DNA of 64,000 bases. It comes from Canibacter sp052085365. Its GTDB lineage: Bacteria; Actinomycetota; Actinomycetes; Actinomycetales; Microbacteriaceae. The notes under the pieces were generated by a model that did not search any database, was not told the DNA's origin, and worked only from the letters and a program-made list of their open reading frames with translations. The translations under genes were made by a program, and so were the position numbers. This document shows positions 1 through 8,487 of the stretch, piece by piece (the first letter of the stretch is position 1; each line of letters opens with the position of its first letter). Location of the stretch: positions 1 to 64,000 of the forward strand of contig JBQDFP010000003.1 of the NCBI GenBank assembly GCA_052085365.1, written 5' to 3'.

Positions 1-22
1 TAGCGCGTTATGACGCGTTGAG

Positions 23-259
23 TCAAGTATGCTCTAAGTCGATACATAGCGCCATAATGACAATCGCGTATTCTGCGGTCACCGCGCCACGCTCAGTGTC
101 CCGCATCGAGAACAGGTTTGCTTTTCGAAATTCGGCAATCCGTCGACGGTCTTTCAACCGTTCGCGAGCATCTTGGACTGTGCGTTTCAGCCAGGCGGAT
201 TCTGGTGGTCGCGGGTTGCTGTGCACAAGGTTCAGGTGACGGGACACGATGTACTCCAT
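23..259 (-). pseudogene. Tad pilin-like / DUF4244-type protein, apparently broken at its C-terminus
   Basis: A basic, charged N-terminal stretch leads into the motif ERGAVTAEYAIVIMA, the kind of cleavage and assembly sequence seen in small actinobacterial Flp/DUF4244 pilin-like proteins encoded beside tad genes. In that family a hydrophobic segment of about 20 residues should follow. Here the frame instead gives LCIDLEHT and stops at 23-25, so the membrane helix is missing. Either the gene is truncated or frameshifted, or the assembly is wrong near the window edge. The start is uncertain: ATG at 259 has no good ribosome site, and ATG at 106 directly before the motif is an alternative. It lies downstream of the fused TadB-TadC gene on the same strand. 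Confidence 0.45.
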
Positions 260-396
260 TCGTTTGGGGAAGGTGGGGGTTGGGTATTTAGTGTCAGCTT
301 TCCCAGGTCTGGAAGAAATACCCGCTTGTTTTCTGTGGAAAACTTTCTGTCTTTGCTGAGGGGGCGACCAGCTGTGAAAAACGCGTCTGCGGGTCG

Positions 397-1320
397 TTAG
401 GTCATGACGAGGCCGAGCATGGAGATCACGATTGGCAAGATGCCGAGGACGGCAAATGCTGGCAAAATACACACGCTCAATGGAATGAGTGCTCGTATGG
501 CAAGCTTTTCGGCCTGCTCTTCGAGATTTGACATTGCTGCGTTCTGAGCTGCGTGACTTGCGTGCGCCAGCGCGGGCCCGTGTGGTTGTCCCGCGACAGC
601 TGCCTGTTCGAGAACTTGTGAGACTTTGCCGTCAGGCGCAAACGCACGCAGGTGGGCCCATTCGACCCGAAACTGATCAATTGCGTCAGTGGCCAGAAGT
701 CGGGCTCGTGCAAGCGAGAGTCCCGCATGTAAAGCGACAGCCACGAGATCAAATTCGAACCCCGTGGTCGCATCTGCTTCAGCGACTTTTTTCACAAGGG
801 CTCTGCTCCAGGCAATCCCACTTGTCAGAAATATCGCACCGATAAGGACTATCGGTACTCCGATAGGACTCGCAAGTACGGCAACCGGTGCAAACCCGAG
901 CAGTTCGCCGAAAAGCACCGCGAGTATCGGCAGCAGTGACACCAAATACAGGGTGTATTTCGGCCCGGCAAGCAGCACTTGGCGACGCTGGTGCAGCCTG
1001 TCGAGGAGTTCAAAGGATGCCGCAGCGCGTTCAGTTGCGCCCGCAATTGGCGCGCCACTGACCTCGGCAACATGCCACAGGGCAGCAAACATTCTCATGG
1101 CCGGAGTGTTCACGTGTGCGATCGCCTCAGATATCGATTGATTGGAGCGACTGGCGTAAGTTACCAGTGCCGCTAGGTCTCCTGGTTCAGTGGTGGCGAG
1201 CGCAAACACACGGGTTGTGGGAACGCCGGCTCGCATGAGTGTCGCAACCCGATTCATCAGAGCGATAGTGTCGTGAAATGGCGGGTGACGGCTCCGAAGT
1301 CTGCGGACGACTGTTCTCAT
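397..1320 (-). CDS. Fused TadB-TadC-like type II secretion F-family protein
   Basis: The 307-residue inner-membrane protein is probably the platform of a Tad (tight adherence) pilus assembly machine. Two GspF-type domains are visible in tandem. The first runs from about residue 20 to 175 (LMNRVATLMRAGVPTTRVF, then two membrane helices around 123-145 and 150-172). The second runs from about residue 188 to the end (FDLVAVALHAGLSLARARLL, ending in a long hydrophobic helix pair). TadB and TadC are usually separate proteins of 200-320 residues, so this looks like a compact fusion. Its ATG overlaps the TadA stop by four bases (ATGA), implying translational coupling. Confidence 0.75.
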   Translation of the reverse strand: MRTVVRRLRSRHPPFHDTIALMNRVATLMRAGVPTTRVFALATTEPGDLAALVTYASRSNQSISEAIAHVNTPAMRMFAALWHVAEVSGAPIAGATERAAASFELLDRLHQRRQVLLAGPKYTLYLVSLLPILAVLFGELLGFAPVAVLASPIGVPIVLIGAIFLTSGIAWSRALVKKVAEADATTGFEFDLVAVALHAGLSLARARLLATDAIDQFRVEWAHLRAFAPDGKVSQVLEQAAVAGQPHGPALAHASHAAQNAAMSNLEEQAEKLAIRALIPLSVCILPAFAVLGILPIVISMLGLVMT

Positions 1321-2453
1321 GAATGCGTCTCATGGGTTTTGTCGTTTGGGGTGAACTCATACACATTGAGCGTGCCGTCCGCGCTCACTCTGAGCCTCCC
1401 AAAGGCTGCGATCGTGAATTGACCCTCAACACGTGCGAGATGGACCACAATGTCGAACGCCGAGACTGCTTGTCTTGCGAGTGCATGCGCGTGCATGCCG
1501 GCAAGAGCTCCGAGTGCTTCGAGTCGCTGTGCCGTGTCGTGGATCGCGCTCGCGTGGAGCGTGCCGGCTCCCCCGTCATGCCCAGTGTTGAGCGCGGATA
1601 GGAGGGTCGCGATCTCGGCACCACGGCATTCGCCAAGCGCGATGCGGTCCGGGCGCATCCGCAGTGATTCCCGCAACAAGCGGTCGAGAGTTACTTCGCC
1701 AGTTCCTTCACTGTTTGCGGTGCGTGCCTCTAATGCAATGCGGTGTGGGTGGCGTGGACGAAGTTCAGCAACGTCTTCGATCGTGATGATGCGTTCATTG
1801 GCAGAAACCAGTTCCAGAAGCGCGCTGAGCAGTGTGGTTTTGCCGGTGCCGGTGCCGCCGGTGATCAACAGATTTTTACGTTCGTGGATAGCTTGTTTGA
1901 TGAAGTCAGCAATGTGTTTGGCGCATAAACCTGTCGAAACGAGATCAGTGAAGCTGAGCGTAGATGTGTGCGGGAGTCGTATCGATATGACAGCGCCGCA
2001 GGTTGCGATGGGTGCCAACACCGCATGTACCCGAATGCCGTCACCGAGCGTGACATCAACGCAGGGGTGGAGTTCATCCAGTTGACGGTTTCCGGCTGAA
2101 ATGAGTGCAGTTGCGAGTGTTCGTACCTGATGGGCGGGGATGCGTAGGGCGTCTTCTCGCTCGGGTCCGCCACCTTGGTCGACCCACACTGCGGCAAGCT
2201 CTTGACCTGGCTCCACATGAATGAAAATGTCACGCATCTGGGCGTTATCGATCAGGCTGAGTATGGGCGCTGCAGATTTTTGAGCTTGATAGTCGAAGTG
2301 CTTCGAGCGGATTCCTATGGTGGGCGAATTCGGTATAGGCTGCGGCGGTCGATACGCCGCGTCATGAAGATTGGCGCGATCCGACAGAATATGTCGCCGC
2401 GTACCAAGCCACGGGCTGAACGGGCGACGGTGTTGTTGACGCTGATCCACCAT
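1317..2453 (-). CDS. tadA: TadA/CpaF-family pilus assembly ATPase
   Basis: This is a secretion ATPase of the VirB11/CpaF family, predicted to power Tad pilus assembly at the cytoplasmic face. Visible motifs are Walker A TGGTGTGKTT (about residues 197-206), an Asp/Arg box around EDVAELRPRHPHRI, Walker B-like ALGECRGAEI (about 272-281) and a His box GTLHASAIHD. The protein is 378 residues, a little short at the N-terminus compared with the usual 400-450. The start at 2453 has no strong ribosome site, so the first 70 residues are uncertain. It is the first gene of a coupled run with the TadB-TadC fusion. No CpaE/Ssd-type gene lies upstream. Confidence 0.85.
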   Translation of the reverse strand: MVDQRQQHRRPFSPWLGTRRHILSDRANLHDAAYRPPQPIPNSPTIGIRSKHFDYQAQKSAAPILSLIDNAQMRDIFIHVEPGQELAAVWVDQGGGPEREDALRIPAHQVRTLATALISAGNRQLDELHPCVDVTLGDGIRVHAVLAPIATCGAVISIRLPHTSTLSFTDLVSTGLCAKHIADFIKQAIHERKNLLITGGTGTGKTTLLSALLELVSANERIITIEDVAELRPRHPHRIALEARTANSEGTGEVTLDRLLRESLRMRPDRIALGECRGAEIATLLSALNTGHDGGAGTLHASAIHDTAQRLEALGALAGMHAHALARQAVSAFDIVVHLARVEGQFTIAAFGRLRVSADGTLNVYEFTPNDKTHETHS

Positions 2454-2566
2454 CCCAGTGTGAGATGCGCAGGCGCATGCGTCACGGAATCAACATTGCT
2501 CGTGCAAAACCCCACGAGAAACTAGCGGATAGGTGCCTGTGTAAAGCGGCAACTCAACGGAAAAAT

Positions 2567-2583
2567 ATACCCCCGGGTGGTAA
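2567..2583. promoter_or_regulatory. Probable CsoR operator
   Basis: The site ATACCCCCGGGTGGTAA is a near-perfect inverted repeat with a GC-rich centre and TA-rich ends, as in known copper-sensing CsoR boxes. It sits 27 bases before the csoR start codon, where it could give autoregulation. Confidence 0.6.
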
Positions 2584-2609
2584 GCTAGGCGTGAGAAGCG
2601 AGGAGCGTC

Positions 2610-2888
2610 ATGTCACACGGATACACCAACGATAAAGAAGCGATCGCGCGGCGCATGAAGCGCCTCGAGGGGCAGGTACGCGGTATTCGAGAAATGATCG
2701 AAGACGACCGATACTGCATCGATGTGTTGACTCAAATCTCAGCAGCAACCGGTGCGTTGCAGTCCGTTGCGATGACGCTGCTTGAAGATCATCTCGGTCA
2801 CTGTGTTGCGACGGCAATTCAGGAAGAAAATCACGCAGAAGAGAAAATTGCTGAAGCGACCGCTGCAATTCGACGGCTAGTAAAGTAA
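2610..2888 (+). CDS. csoR: CsoR-family copper-sensing repressor
   Basis: This all-helical metal-responsive repressor has 92 residues. The Cu(I)-binding triad of the family is present as Cys36 (DDRYCIDVL), His61 and Cys65 (LLEDHLGHCV), matching the positions in the Mycobacterium tuberculosis protein. The N-terminal IARRMKRLEGQVRGIREMI is the family signature. A strong GAGGAG site precedes the ATG. In the family, Cu(I) binding releases the operator, and a candidate operator is seen just upstream. No copper P-type ATPase or chaperone follows, so its other targets must lie outside the window. A persulfide-sensing CstR role is less likely given the conserved His. Confidence 0.9.
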   Translation: MSHGYTNDKEAIARRMKRLEGQVRGIREMIEDDRYCIDVLTQISAATGALQSVAMTLLEDHLGHCVATAIQEENHAEEKIAEATAAIRRLVK

Positions 2889-3113
2889 CCGACCAAAAAT
2901 TTGCGGACGAGAACGGACTCTTCCGGTCAGTCATGAACCGCCATACTCGTTGCTATGAGTTGCAACTCAGGCCCGTGAGTTCTATCGTGATGATCGAAAG
3001 TATCAATACCGTGCACAACGCCGTGCGAGGGATCGCGAGTCGTTATCTTCTTGATTGTGGATCAAGAGCGAACTGGCAATCACCCCATACGTGCAGATTG
3101 GATAACGACGTCC

Positions 3114-5078
3114 ATGAACGACGAGAGCTTGTTCCGAAGCCAGCCTGACGAAGTCGAAACATATCCCCCGAGCGAAGAATTCAAAGCTCAGGCGCACCTC
3201 AACGACCCCAGCATCTACTGGAAGTCGGCAGAGGACCCAGAAGCCTACTGGGCCGGAGAAGCCGAGAAACTACAGTGGACGAAACCGTTCACCGAGGTAC
3301 TCGACTGGTCAAACCCACCATTTGCGAAATGGTTCCAAGACGGTGAACTCAACGTCGCAGCGAACTGTCTTGATCGTCACGTGAACGCCGGTCTGGGTGA
3401 ACGAGTTGCCTTCTACTTTGAAGGCGAACCCGGCGACACCCGCACGATTACGTACGCGCAGCTCACCAGTGACGTGAAGCGTGCCGCCAACATGCTGACG
3501 AGCTTCGGAGTGAAGACCGGCGACCGAGTTGCGATCTACATGCCACTGATTCCCGAAACAGTGGTTGCGATGCTTGCCGTTGCACGCCTCGGCGCAACCC
3601 ACTCAGTGGTGTTCGGCGGATTCAGTGCCGAGAGCCTCCGCTCGCGTATCGATGACGCCGAAGCCGAAGTGGTCATCACCGCAGACGGCGGATTCCGCAA
3701 GGGCCGTGTGTCCGCACTCAAACCCACTGTTGATGAGGCGCTCAGTCTCGACACCGGCACCAACAGCGTGAAGACCGTACTCGTCGTTGAACGCGGCAAA
3801 AACGACGTCACCATGGTCGAGGGTCGCGATCTGTGGTGGCATGAAGAAATCACCGCCTACGATGACGAGCACACCGCACAGGGTTTCCCCGCAGAAAACC
3901 CGCTCTTCATTCTGTACACGTCTGGCACGACTGGACGCCCGAAAGGCATCATCCACAGCTCCGGTGGTTACCTCACACAGGCATCAACGACGCACCGCAA
4001 CGTATTCGATCTGAAACCAGAATCTGATGTGTTCTGGTGCACGGCCGACGTCGGCTGGGTCACCGGCCACTCGTACACCGTCTATGGTCCGCTCGCGAAC
4101 GGTGCCACACAGGTGATGTATGAGGGTACTCCTGATTCGCCGCATCCCGGCCGCTGGTGGGAGCTCATTCAAAAATATGGGGTCACCATTTTCTACACCG
4201 CACCGACCGCGATCCGCTCTGCAATGAAGATCGGTCGACAGGAAGTCCAGAAATGGGACCTGTCGAGTCTGCGCCTGCTTGGAAGCGTAGGCGAACCGAT
4301 CAACCCCGAAGCGTGGCGCTGGTATCACGAGGTCGTCGGCGGCGAACGCTGCCCGATCGTGGATACCTGGTGGCAGACTGAAACCGGTGCGATCCTGGTA
4401 TCCCCACTGCCTGGCATTACAAGTCTGAAGCCCGGCAGCGCACAAAGCCCCGTTCCAGGTATCTCGATCGAAGTCGTCAACGATGAAGGTGACCGTCTTG
4501 ACCCGGGCCAAAGCGGCCTGCTCACGCTCAACCGGCCATGGCCGAGTATGGCTCGCGGAATTTGGGGTGACCCGGAACGCTTCATCGACACGTACTGGTC
4601 ACGTTTTGACGGCCTCTACTTTGCGGGCGATGGCGCGAAAATCGACGACGACGGCGACCTGTGGGTGCTCGGCCGTGTCGACGACGTGATGAATATTTCA
4701 GGTCACCGTCTCTCCACCGCTGAAATTGAGTCGTCACTGGTTGAACACCACGCGGTTGCTGAAGCCGCAGTCGTGGGCGCGAAAGATGACACGACCGGCC
4801 AGGCCGTGGTCGCATTCGTGATTTTGAAGTCACACCAGGACCTCGTTACCGAAGATGAGGCGCCACAAATTCTGCGTCAGCACGTCGCAAAACAGATTGG
4901 TGCGATCGCACGACCCCGACAGGTTTTCCTCGTGAACGAGTTGCCAAAGACCCGCTCGGGCAAAATCATGCGGCGCCTCTTAAAGTCCGTTGCTGAAGGC
5001 AAAGAGGTCGGTGACACAACCACGCTGGCCGACACCGCCGTCATGCAGTCGATCGTGACTCAGGTGAAAGACCAGTAA
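3114..5078 (+). CDS. acsA: Acetyl-CoA synthetase (AMP-forming)
   Basis: It activates acetate with ATP to acetyl-AMP and then forms acetyl-CoA in the cytoplasm. The ANL-superfamily motifs are all present: YTSGTTGRPKG (A3, P-loop), WWQTETG (A5), GDGAKIDDDGDLWVLGRVDD (A7/A8 hinge) and PKTRSGKIMRR with the catalytic, acetylatable lysine (A10). The 654-residue length fits the family. I chose ATG 3114 because an upstream extension to 3051 would start with TTG and adds nothing recognisable; no strong ribosome site is visible for either. The gene is monocistronic, ended by a bidirectional terminator. Confidence 0.95.
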   Translation: MNDESLFRSQPDEVETYPPSEEFKAQAHLNDPSIYWKSAEDPEAYWAGEAEKLQWTKPFTEVLDWSNPPFAKWFQDGELNVAANCLDRHVNAGLGERVAFYFEGEPGDTRTITYAQLTSDVKRAANMLTSFGVKTGDRVAIYMPLIPETVVAMLAVARLGATHSVVFGGFSAESLRSRIDDAEAEVVITADGGFRKGRVSALKPTVDEALSLDTGTNSVKTVLVVERGKNDVTMVEGRDLWWHEEITAYDDEHTAQGFPAENPLFILYTSGTTGRPKGIIHSSGGYLTQASTTHRNVFDLKPESDVFWCTADVGWVTGHSYTVYGPLANGATQVMYEGTPDSPHPGRWWELIQKYGVTIFYTAPTAIRSAMKIGRQEVQKWDLSSLRLLGSVGEPINPEAWRWYHEVVGGERCPIVDTWWQTETGAILVSPLPGITSLKPGSAQSPVPGISIEVVNDEGDRLDPGQSGLLTLNRPWPSMARGIWGDPERFIDTYWSRFDGLYFAGDGAKIDDDGDLWVLGRVDDVMNISGHRLSTAEIESSLVEHHAVAEAAVVGAKDDTTGQAVVAFVILKSHQDLVTEDEAPQILRQHVAKQIGAIARPRQVFLVNELPKTRSGKIMRRLLKSVAEGKEVGDTTTLADTAVMQSIVTQVKDQ

Positions 5079-5092
5079 CCGCCACGGCGACA

Positions 5093-5135
5093 CAAAAAAC
5101 CCGATGTCAGTTCGTTTCTGACATCGGGTTTTTTA
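5093..5135. terminator. Bidirectional intrinsic terminator between acsA and the RidA-like gene
   Basis: The 11-bp perfect stem CCCGATGTCAG/CTGACATCGGG has a 7-base loop. A-rich sequence lies on the left and six T on the right, so it can serve both convergent genes. Confidence 0.92.
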
Positions 5136-5147
5136 TGCACGCAAGAA

Positions 5148-5624
5148 CTATTCGTTCGCGGCTTCAAACACAAACTCTGCTTCGACTGGCGAGTCGAGCG
5201 GAAGCACCGCGGTGCCGACAGCTGAACGTACGTGAATGCCACTGTCACCAAATATTTTGCCCAGCAACACTGAGGCTCCGTTTGCCACTTGTGCCTGTCC
5301 GGTAAATGACGGGTCAGACGAGACGAACACGGTAACCTTCACAACCCGCTTAATCCGGTCGAGGCTTCCGAGAATGCCACGGGCTGCGGCCAAACCATTC
5401 AGCGCACAGATTTCAGCGAGTTCCTGTGCTCGTTCCAGTGGAACAAGACCGTCGCCGTCACCGACTTTGCCGGTCTCGGGCAGTTCTCCCTCAACCGTCG
5501 GCAACTGGCCACTGGTGTACACGAAGTTGTCAACACGTGTGGCCGGAACATACGCAGCAACGGGCGCCGCAACTTGCGGAACTTTCAGTCCGAGTTCGTG
5601 AATACGCTCTTCAATTACTGACAT
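5148..5624 (-). CDS. RidA family protein (YjgF/YER057c/UK114)
   Basis: The 158-residue RidA-fold protein resembles the actinobacterial paralogue found beside class A PBP genes. RidA proteins form trimers and hydrolyse reactive enamine/imine intermediates, but this longer subgroup lacks a firmly assigned substrate. Typical blocks are NFVYTSGQLP (about 32-41), ALNGLAAARGILGSLDRIKRVVKVTVFV (central helix and strand) and a C-terminal VEAEFVFEA strand. The canonical substrate-binding Arg of RidA proper (in the IPxARxAV loop) is not obvious; the local sequence is VRSAVGTAVLPLDSPVE with an Arg before SAVG. It lies five bases downstream of the DUF4177 gene and is probably co-transcribed with it. Confidence 0.85.
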   Translation of the reverse strand: MSVIEERIHELGLKVPQVAAPVAAYVPATRVDNFVYTSGQLPTVEGELPETGKVGDGDGLVPLERAQELAEICALNGLAAARGILGSLDRIKRVVKVTVFVSSDPSFTGQAQVANGASVLLGKIFGDSGIHVRSAVGTAVLPLDSPVEAEFVFEAANE

Positions 5625-5629
5625 GTGAG

Positions 5630-5812
5630 TTACACCCTTCGTTTCATGTATGCGACGTTCCCGCCAGCGGGGCCTTCAATAATTTGCACCAGCTCCCAGC
5701 CTTTTGCACCCCAGTTGTTCAAAATCTTTGCTTCTTGGTGCAACAGCAAAGGAGTCACAAAATACTCCCAATTCCCACCCGTAGTTTCGGGCGCTTCTGA
5801 CTGATCAGCCAA
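5630..5812 (-). CDS. DUF4177-type small protein
   Basis: The 60-residue cytoplasmic protein carries the pattern WEYFVTPLL....ILNNWGAKGWELVQI, characteristic of DUF4177 proteins. Function is unknown. The start is TTG at 5812, supported by a well-placed AAGGAG six bases upstream. The pairing with a RidA protein and a divergent class A PBP resembles the M. tuberculosis Rv3678A-Rv3678c neighbourhood, so a conserved gene cluster is likely. Confidence 0.8.
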   Translation of the reverse strand: MADQSEAPETTGGNWEYFVTPLLLHQEAKILNNWGAKGWELVQIIEGPAGGNVAYMKRRV

Positions 5813-5896
5813 TGTCCACTCCTTAATGCATCGGTTTGATTAAAAAATCTATCGACTCGGTTTCATTCTCAGCTACGTCACTTAGAGTTACATCTT

Positions 5897-8485
5897 ATGA
5901 CTGGTCAGAAATCTTCGTCATCGCGATCTGGACTTCGAGGGCTCAAACCACGAACTCCAAGCGGTGCTTTAGGCGCGCTTTTAGGCGCAGTAAGCATGAG
6001 CGCAATTGCAGGTGTTTTGCTCACCGCTGCCTTGACCCCTGTGGTTGCGGTTGGTGGTGCCGCAGCGACATCTGCCATTAGCGTTTTTGAAAACCTTCCC
6101 AATCATATTGACCCCGGTCAGCTTGCTCAGCCGTCAAAACTGTATGCCAAAAATAATGACGGCAAGAAACAGCTGATCGCGCAGTTCTATGCCCAAAACC
6201 GTCAGATGGTGGGCTGGGATAATATTTCTCAGTTTGCGAAAGATGCCGCGGTCGCAGAGGAAGATCCACGTTTCTATTCGCACAGCGGTGTCGATGTGCT
6301 CGCCGCGGGCCGTGCCGCCGTGGGCAACGCACTCGGACTAAACTTCTCAGGTGCCTCAACGATCACCATGCAGTATGTGCGTAACGTTCTGGTTCAAGAG
6401 TCAGAGATGATTCCGAACGAGAAAGAACGCGATGCCGCATACGAAAACGCGATGCGGCAAGATATCGACCGTAAACTCAAAGAAATGAAGCTCGCGGTCA
6501 GCGTTGAAAAGAAATACACGAAAGACGAGATTCTTCTCGGGTATCTCAACATCGCAAACTATGGCGGTCAAGTCTACGGTATTGAAGCTGCGGCAAAACG
6601 CTACTTTGACACCACCGCAAAAGATCTCTCCCTTGCACAGGCCGCAAGCCTCGTTGCAACCGTGAACCAGCCGAGCGCGTTGAACCTCAGCAGTGAAGAG
6701 AACTATGATGCGAACCAGCAAAGACGCGATCTCATCTTGAATTCGATGCTTGAAGAGAAGAAGATCACACAAGATCAATTCGACGAAGCGATCGAAACCC
6801 CCATCGAACCAAAACTTACGTCAACGCAGTCTGGTTGTCAGTCTGCAACAGATGCCTCCCTGGGTCACTTCTGCAACTATGTGACGCTGCAGATCATGAA
6901 TGACCCCAGCTTTGGTGAAACGCAAGAAGAACGCTGGTACAACTTCCAGCGCGGCGGTTACCAAATCATGACGACCATCGACCTAGACATGCAGAAAGAA
7001 GCACACGAATCACTCACGAGTGAGGTGCCAGAACTGATCGACGGTCTCGACATTGGTTCAACAGTTGTGTCAACGGAAGTTGGAACCGGCCGTGTGCTCG
7101 CGATGGCCCAGAACCGGCCGTTCTCGGACAGTCCAGAATTTTTGAAAGACCATCCGGGCTACACGAGTATTAACTACGCCACCGATTATGAATACGGTGG
7201 TTCGACCGGTTTCCAGATCGGTTCAACGGTGAAGCCCTTCACACTTGCTGAGTGGATCAGATCAGGTCACTCCGTACGTGAAATGGTGCAAACGAGCGCA
7301 CGAACAGTGCAGCTTGATTCGTTCCGCGCCAAATGTATGGGCGGGGTCTATGGGTATGGGCCCTGGACATTCAATAACGACGCCAGTGGTACGAACGGTT
7401 TCCAAACCGTGACCACCGCAACCTCACTGTCGGTGAACGGTGGCTTCGTGTCTATGGCCGAACAGCTCGACCTGTGCGACATTTTCGATCTTGCCCAGAA
7501 CATGGGTGTGCATCGTGCCGCAGTCCAGACCACGAACCCTGACCTGAGCAACTATGAAACCCGCGATCTGACGCTCGTACCGTCGAACGTCTTTGGTGGT
7601 ATTGACGAGATCGCACCAATCACCATGTCAACCGCCTACGCTGGTTTTGCTGGCAAGGGCAAGGTGTGCACCCCGATTCCGATTGATTCGATCACCGGCC
7701 CTGAGGGCGAAGAAGTACCGTTCACGAAAGCACAATGCCATCAGGGTATTTCAGAAGAAATCGCCGCAGGCGTATCGTACGTGCTGCAGGACGGTGTCGC
7801 GCGTGGTTGGGCGTCGCACGCCGCCTCCAACTATGGTGTCCCGCACATTGCAAAAACGGGTACGACAGATGACCGTGTCGATCACTGGACCGTGGGCGCA
7901 AGCACGAAAGTGTCAACCGCAATGTGGACGGGTAACGTCACCGGTAAGGAACCCCTCGATAACTACGGTATGTACCGTAAAGCGAACGTGGTCTGGCCCG
8001 CAGTGATGAACGTCGCCGATGAGAAGTTTGGCGGCGACGCATTCCCTGACCCGAGTCCTGACGCGTTGAAGCAGAAGCTTCAGACGGTGCCGGATGTTTC
8101 TGGCAAGAGTGTCGAAGAAGCGCAAGATATTCTCGAGAACGCCGGCTTTACAGTCTCTGATGGCGGCGAAGAAAACTCGAGTGTCGATAAGGGCAAGGTC
8201 ACACGCACCGACCCTGCAGCTGGCGAGAGCATCCCCGAGAATTCCACCGTGACGCTGTACCGTTCCAGCGGCGAGGAGGACACCAAGAAAATCCCGGGCG
8301 GACTCGTCGGGCAGACAGCTGAAGCTGCCGCGAAGAAGCTAAACGATGCCGGGTTCAGTAACGTCTATATGGAGTGTCGCACCGACGGTGACCCTGATTC
8401 GAAGAAACGGGTCGAGCAGGTCACCCCGAAATCTGGTGCAAGTACGAAACCAGCTGAGCGCGTGACGCTCACCCTGGGCTGTTAA
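5897..8485 (+). CDS. Bifunctional class A penicillin-binding protein with two PASTA domains
   Basis: This is a peptidoglycan glycosyltransferase and DD-transpeptidase of the PonA2 type. The order is a short basic cytoplasmic tail, one membrane helix (about residues 25-58), a GT51 domain with EDPRFYSHSGVD and GASTITMQ, and a transpeptidase domain with SxxK as GSTVKPFT, SxN as SVNGG and KTGTTD. Two PASTA repeats follow, at about 725-790 (VPDVSGKSVEEAQDIL) and 795-862. PASTA domains bind uncrosslinked peptidoglycan in related proteins. The 862-residue length fits. The ATG at 5897 has only a weak ribosome site. The metallophosphoesterase gene follows after two bases. Confidence 0.95.
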   Translation: MTGQKSSSSRSGLRGLKPRTPSGALGALLGAVSMSAIAGVLLTAALTPVVAVGGAAATSAISVFENLPNHIDPGQLAQPSKLYAKNNDGKKQLIAQFYAQNRQMVGWDNISQFAKDAAVAEEDPRFYSHSGVDVLAAGRAAVGNALGLNFSGASTITMQYVRNVLVQESEMIPNEKERDAAYENAMRQDIDRKLKEMKLAVSVEKKYTKDEILLGYLNIANYGGQVYGIEAAAKRYFDTTAKDLSLAQAASLVATVNQPSALNLSSEENYDANQQRRDLILNSMLEEKKITQDQFDEAIETPIEPKLTSTQSGCQSATDASLGHFCNYVTLQIMNDPSFGETQEERWYNFQRGGYQIMTTIDLDMQKEAHESLTSEVPELIDGLDIGSTVVSTEVGTGRVLAMAQNRPFSDSPEFLKDHPGYTSINYATDYEYGGSTGFQIGSTVKPFTLAEWIRSGHSVREMVQTSARTVQLDSFRAKCMGGVYGYGPWTFNNDASGTNGFQTVTTATSLSVNGGFVSMAEQLDLCDIFDLAQNMGVHRAAVQTTNPDLSNYETRDLTLVPSNVFGGIDEIAPITMSTAYAGFAGKGKVCTPIPIDSITGPEGEEVPFTKAQCHQGISEEIAAGVSYVLQDGVARGWASHAASNYGVPHIAKTGTTDDRVDHWTVGASTKVSTAMWTGNVTGKEPLDNYGMYRKANVVWPAVMNVADEKFGGDAFPDPSPDALKQKLQTVPDVSGKSVEEAQDILENAGFTVSDGGEENSSVDKGKVTRTDPAAGESIPENSTVTLYRSSGEEDTKKIPGGLVGQTAEAAAKKLNDAGFSNVYMECRTDGDPDSKKRVEQVTPKSGASTKPAERVTLTLGC

Positions 8486-8487
8486 AC

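Noticed and set aside
3051..3113. Upstream extension of acetyl-CoA synthetase
   Set aside because: Begins with TTG and gives residues without family similarity; the ATG at 3114 fits the normal N-terminus.
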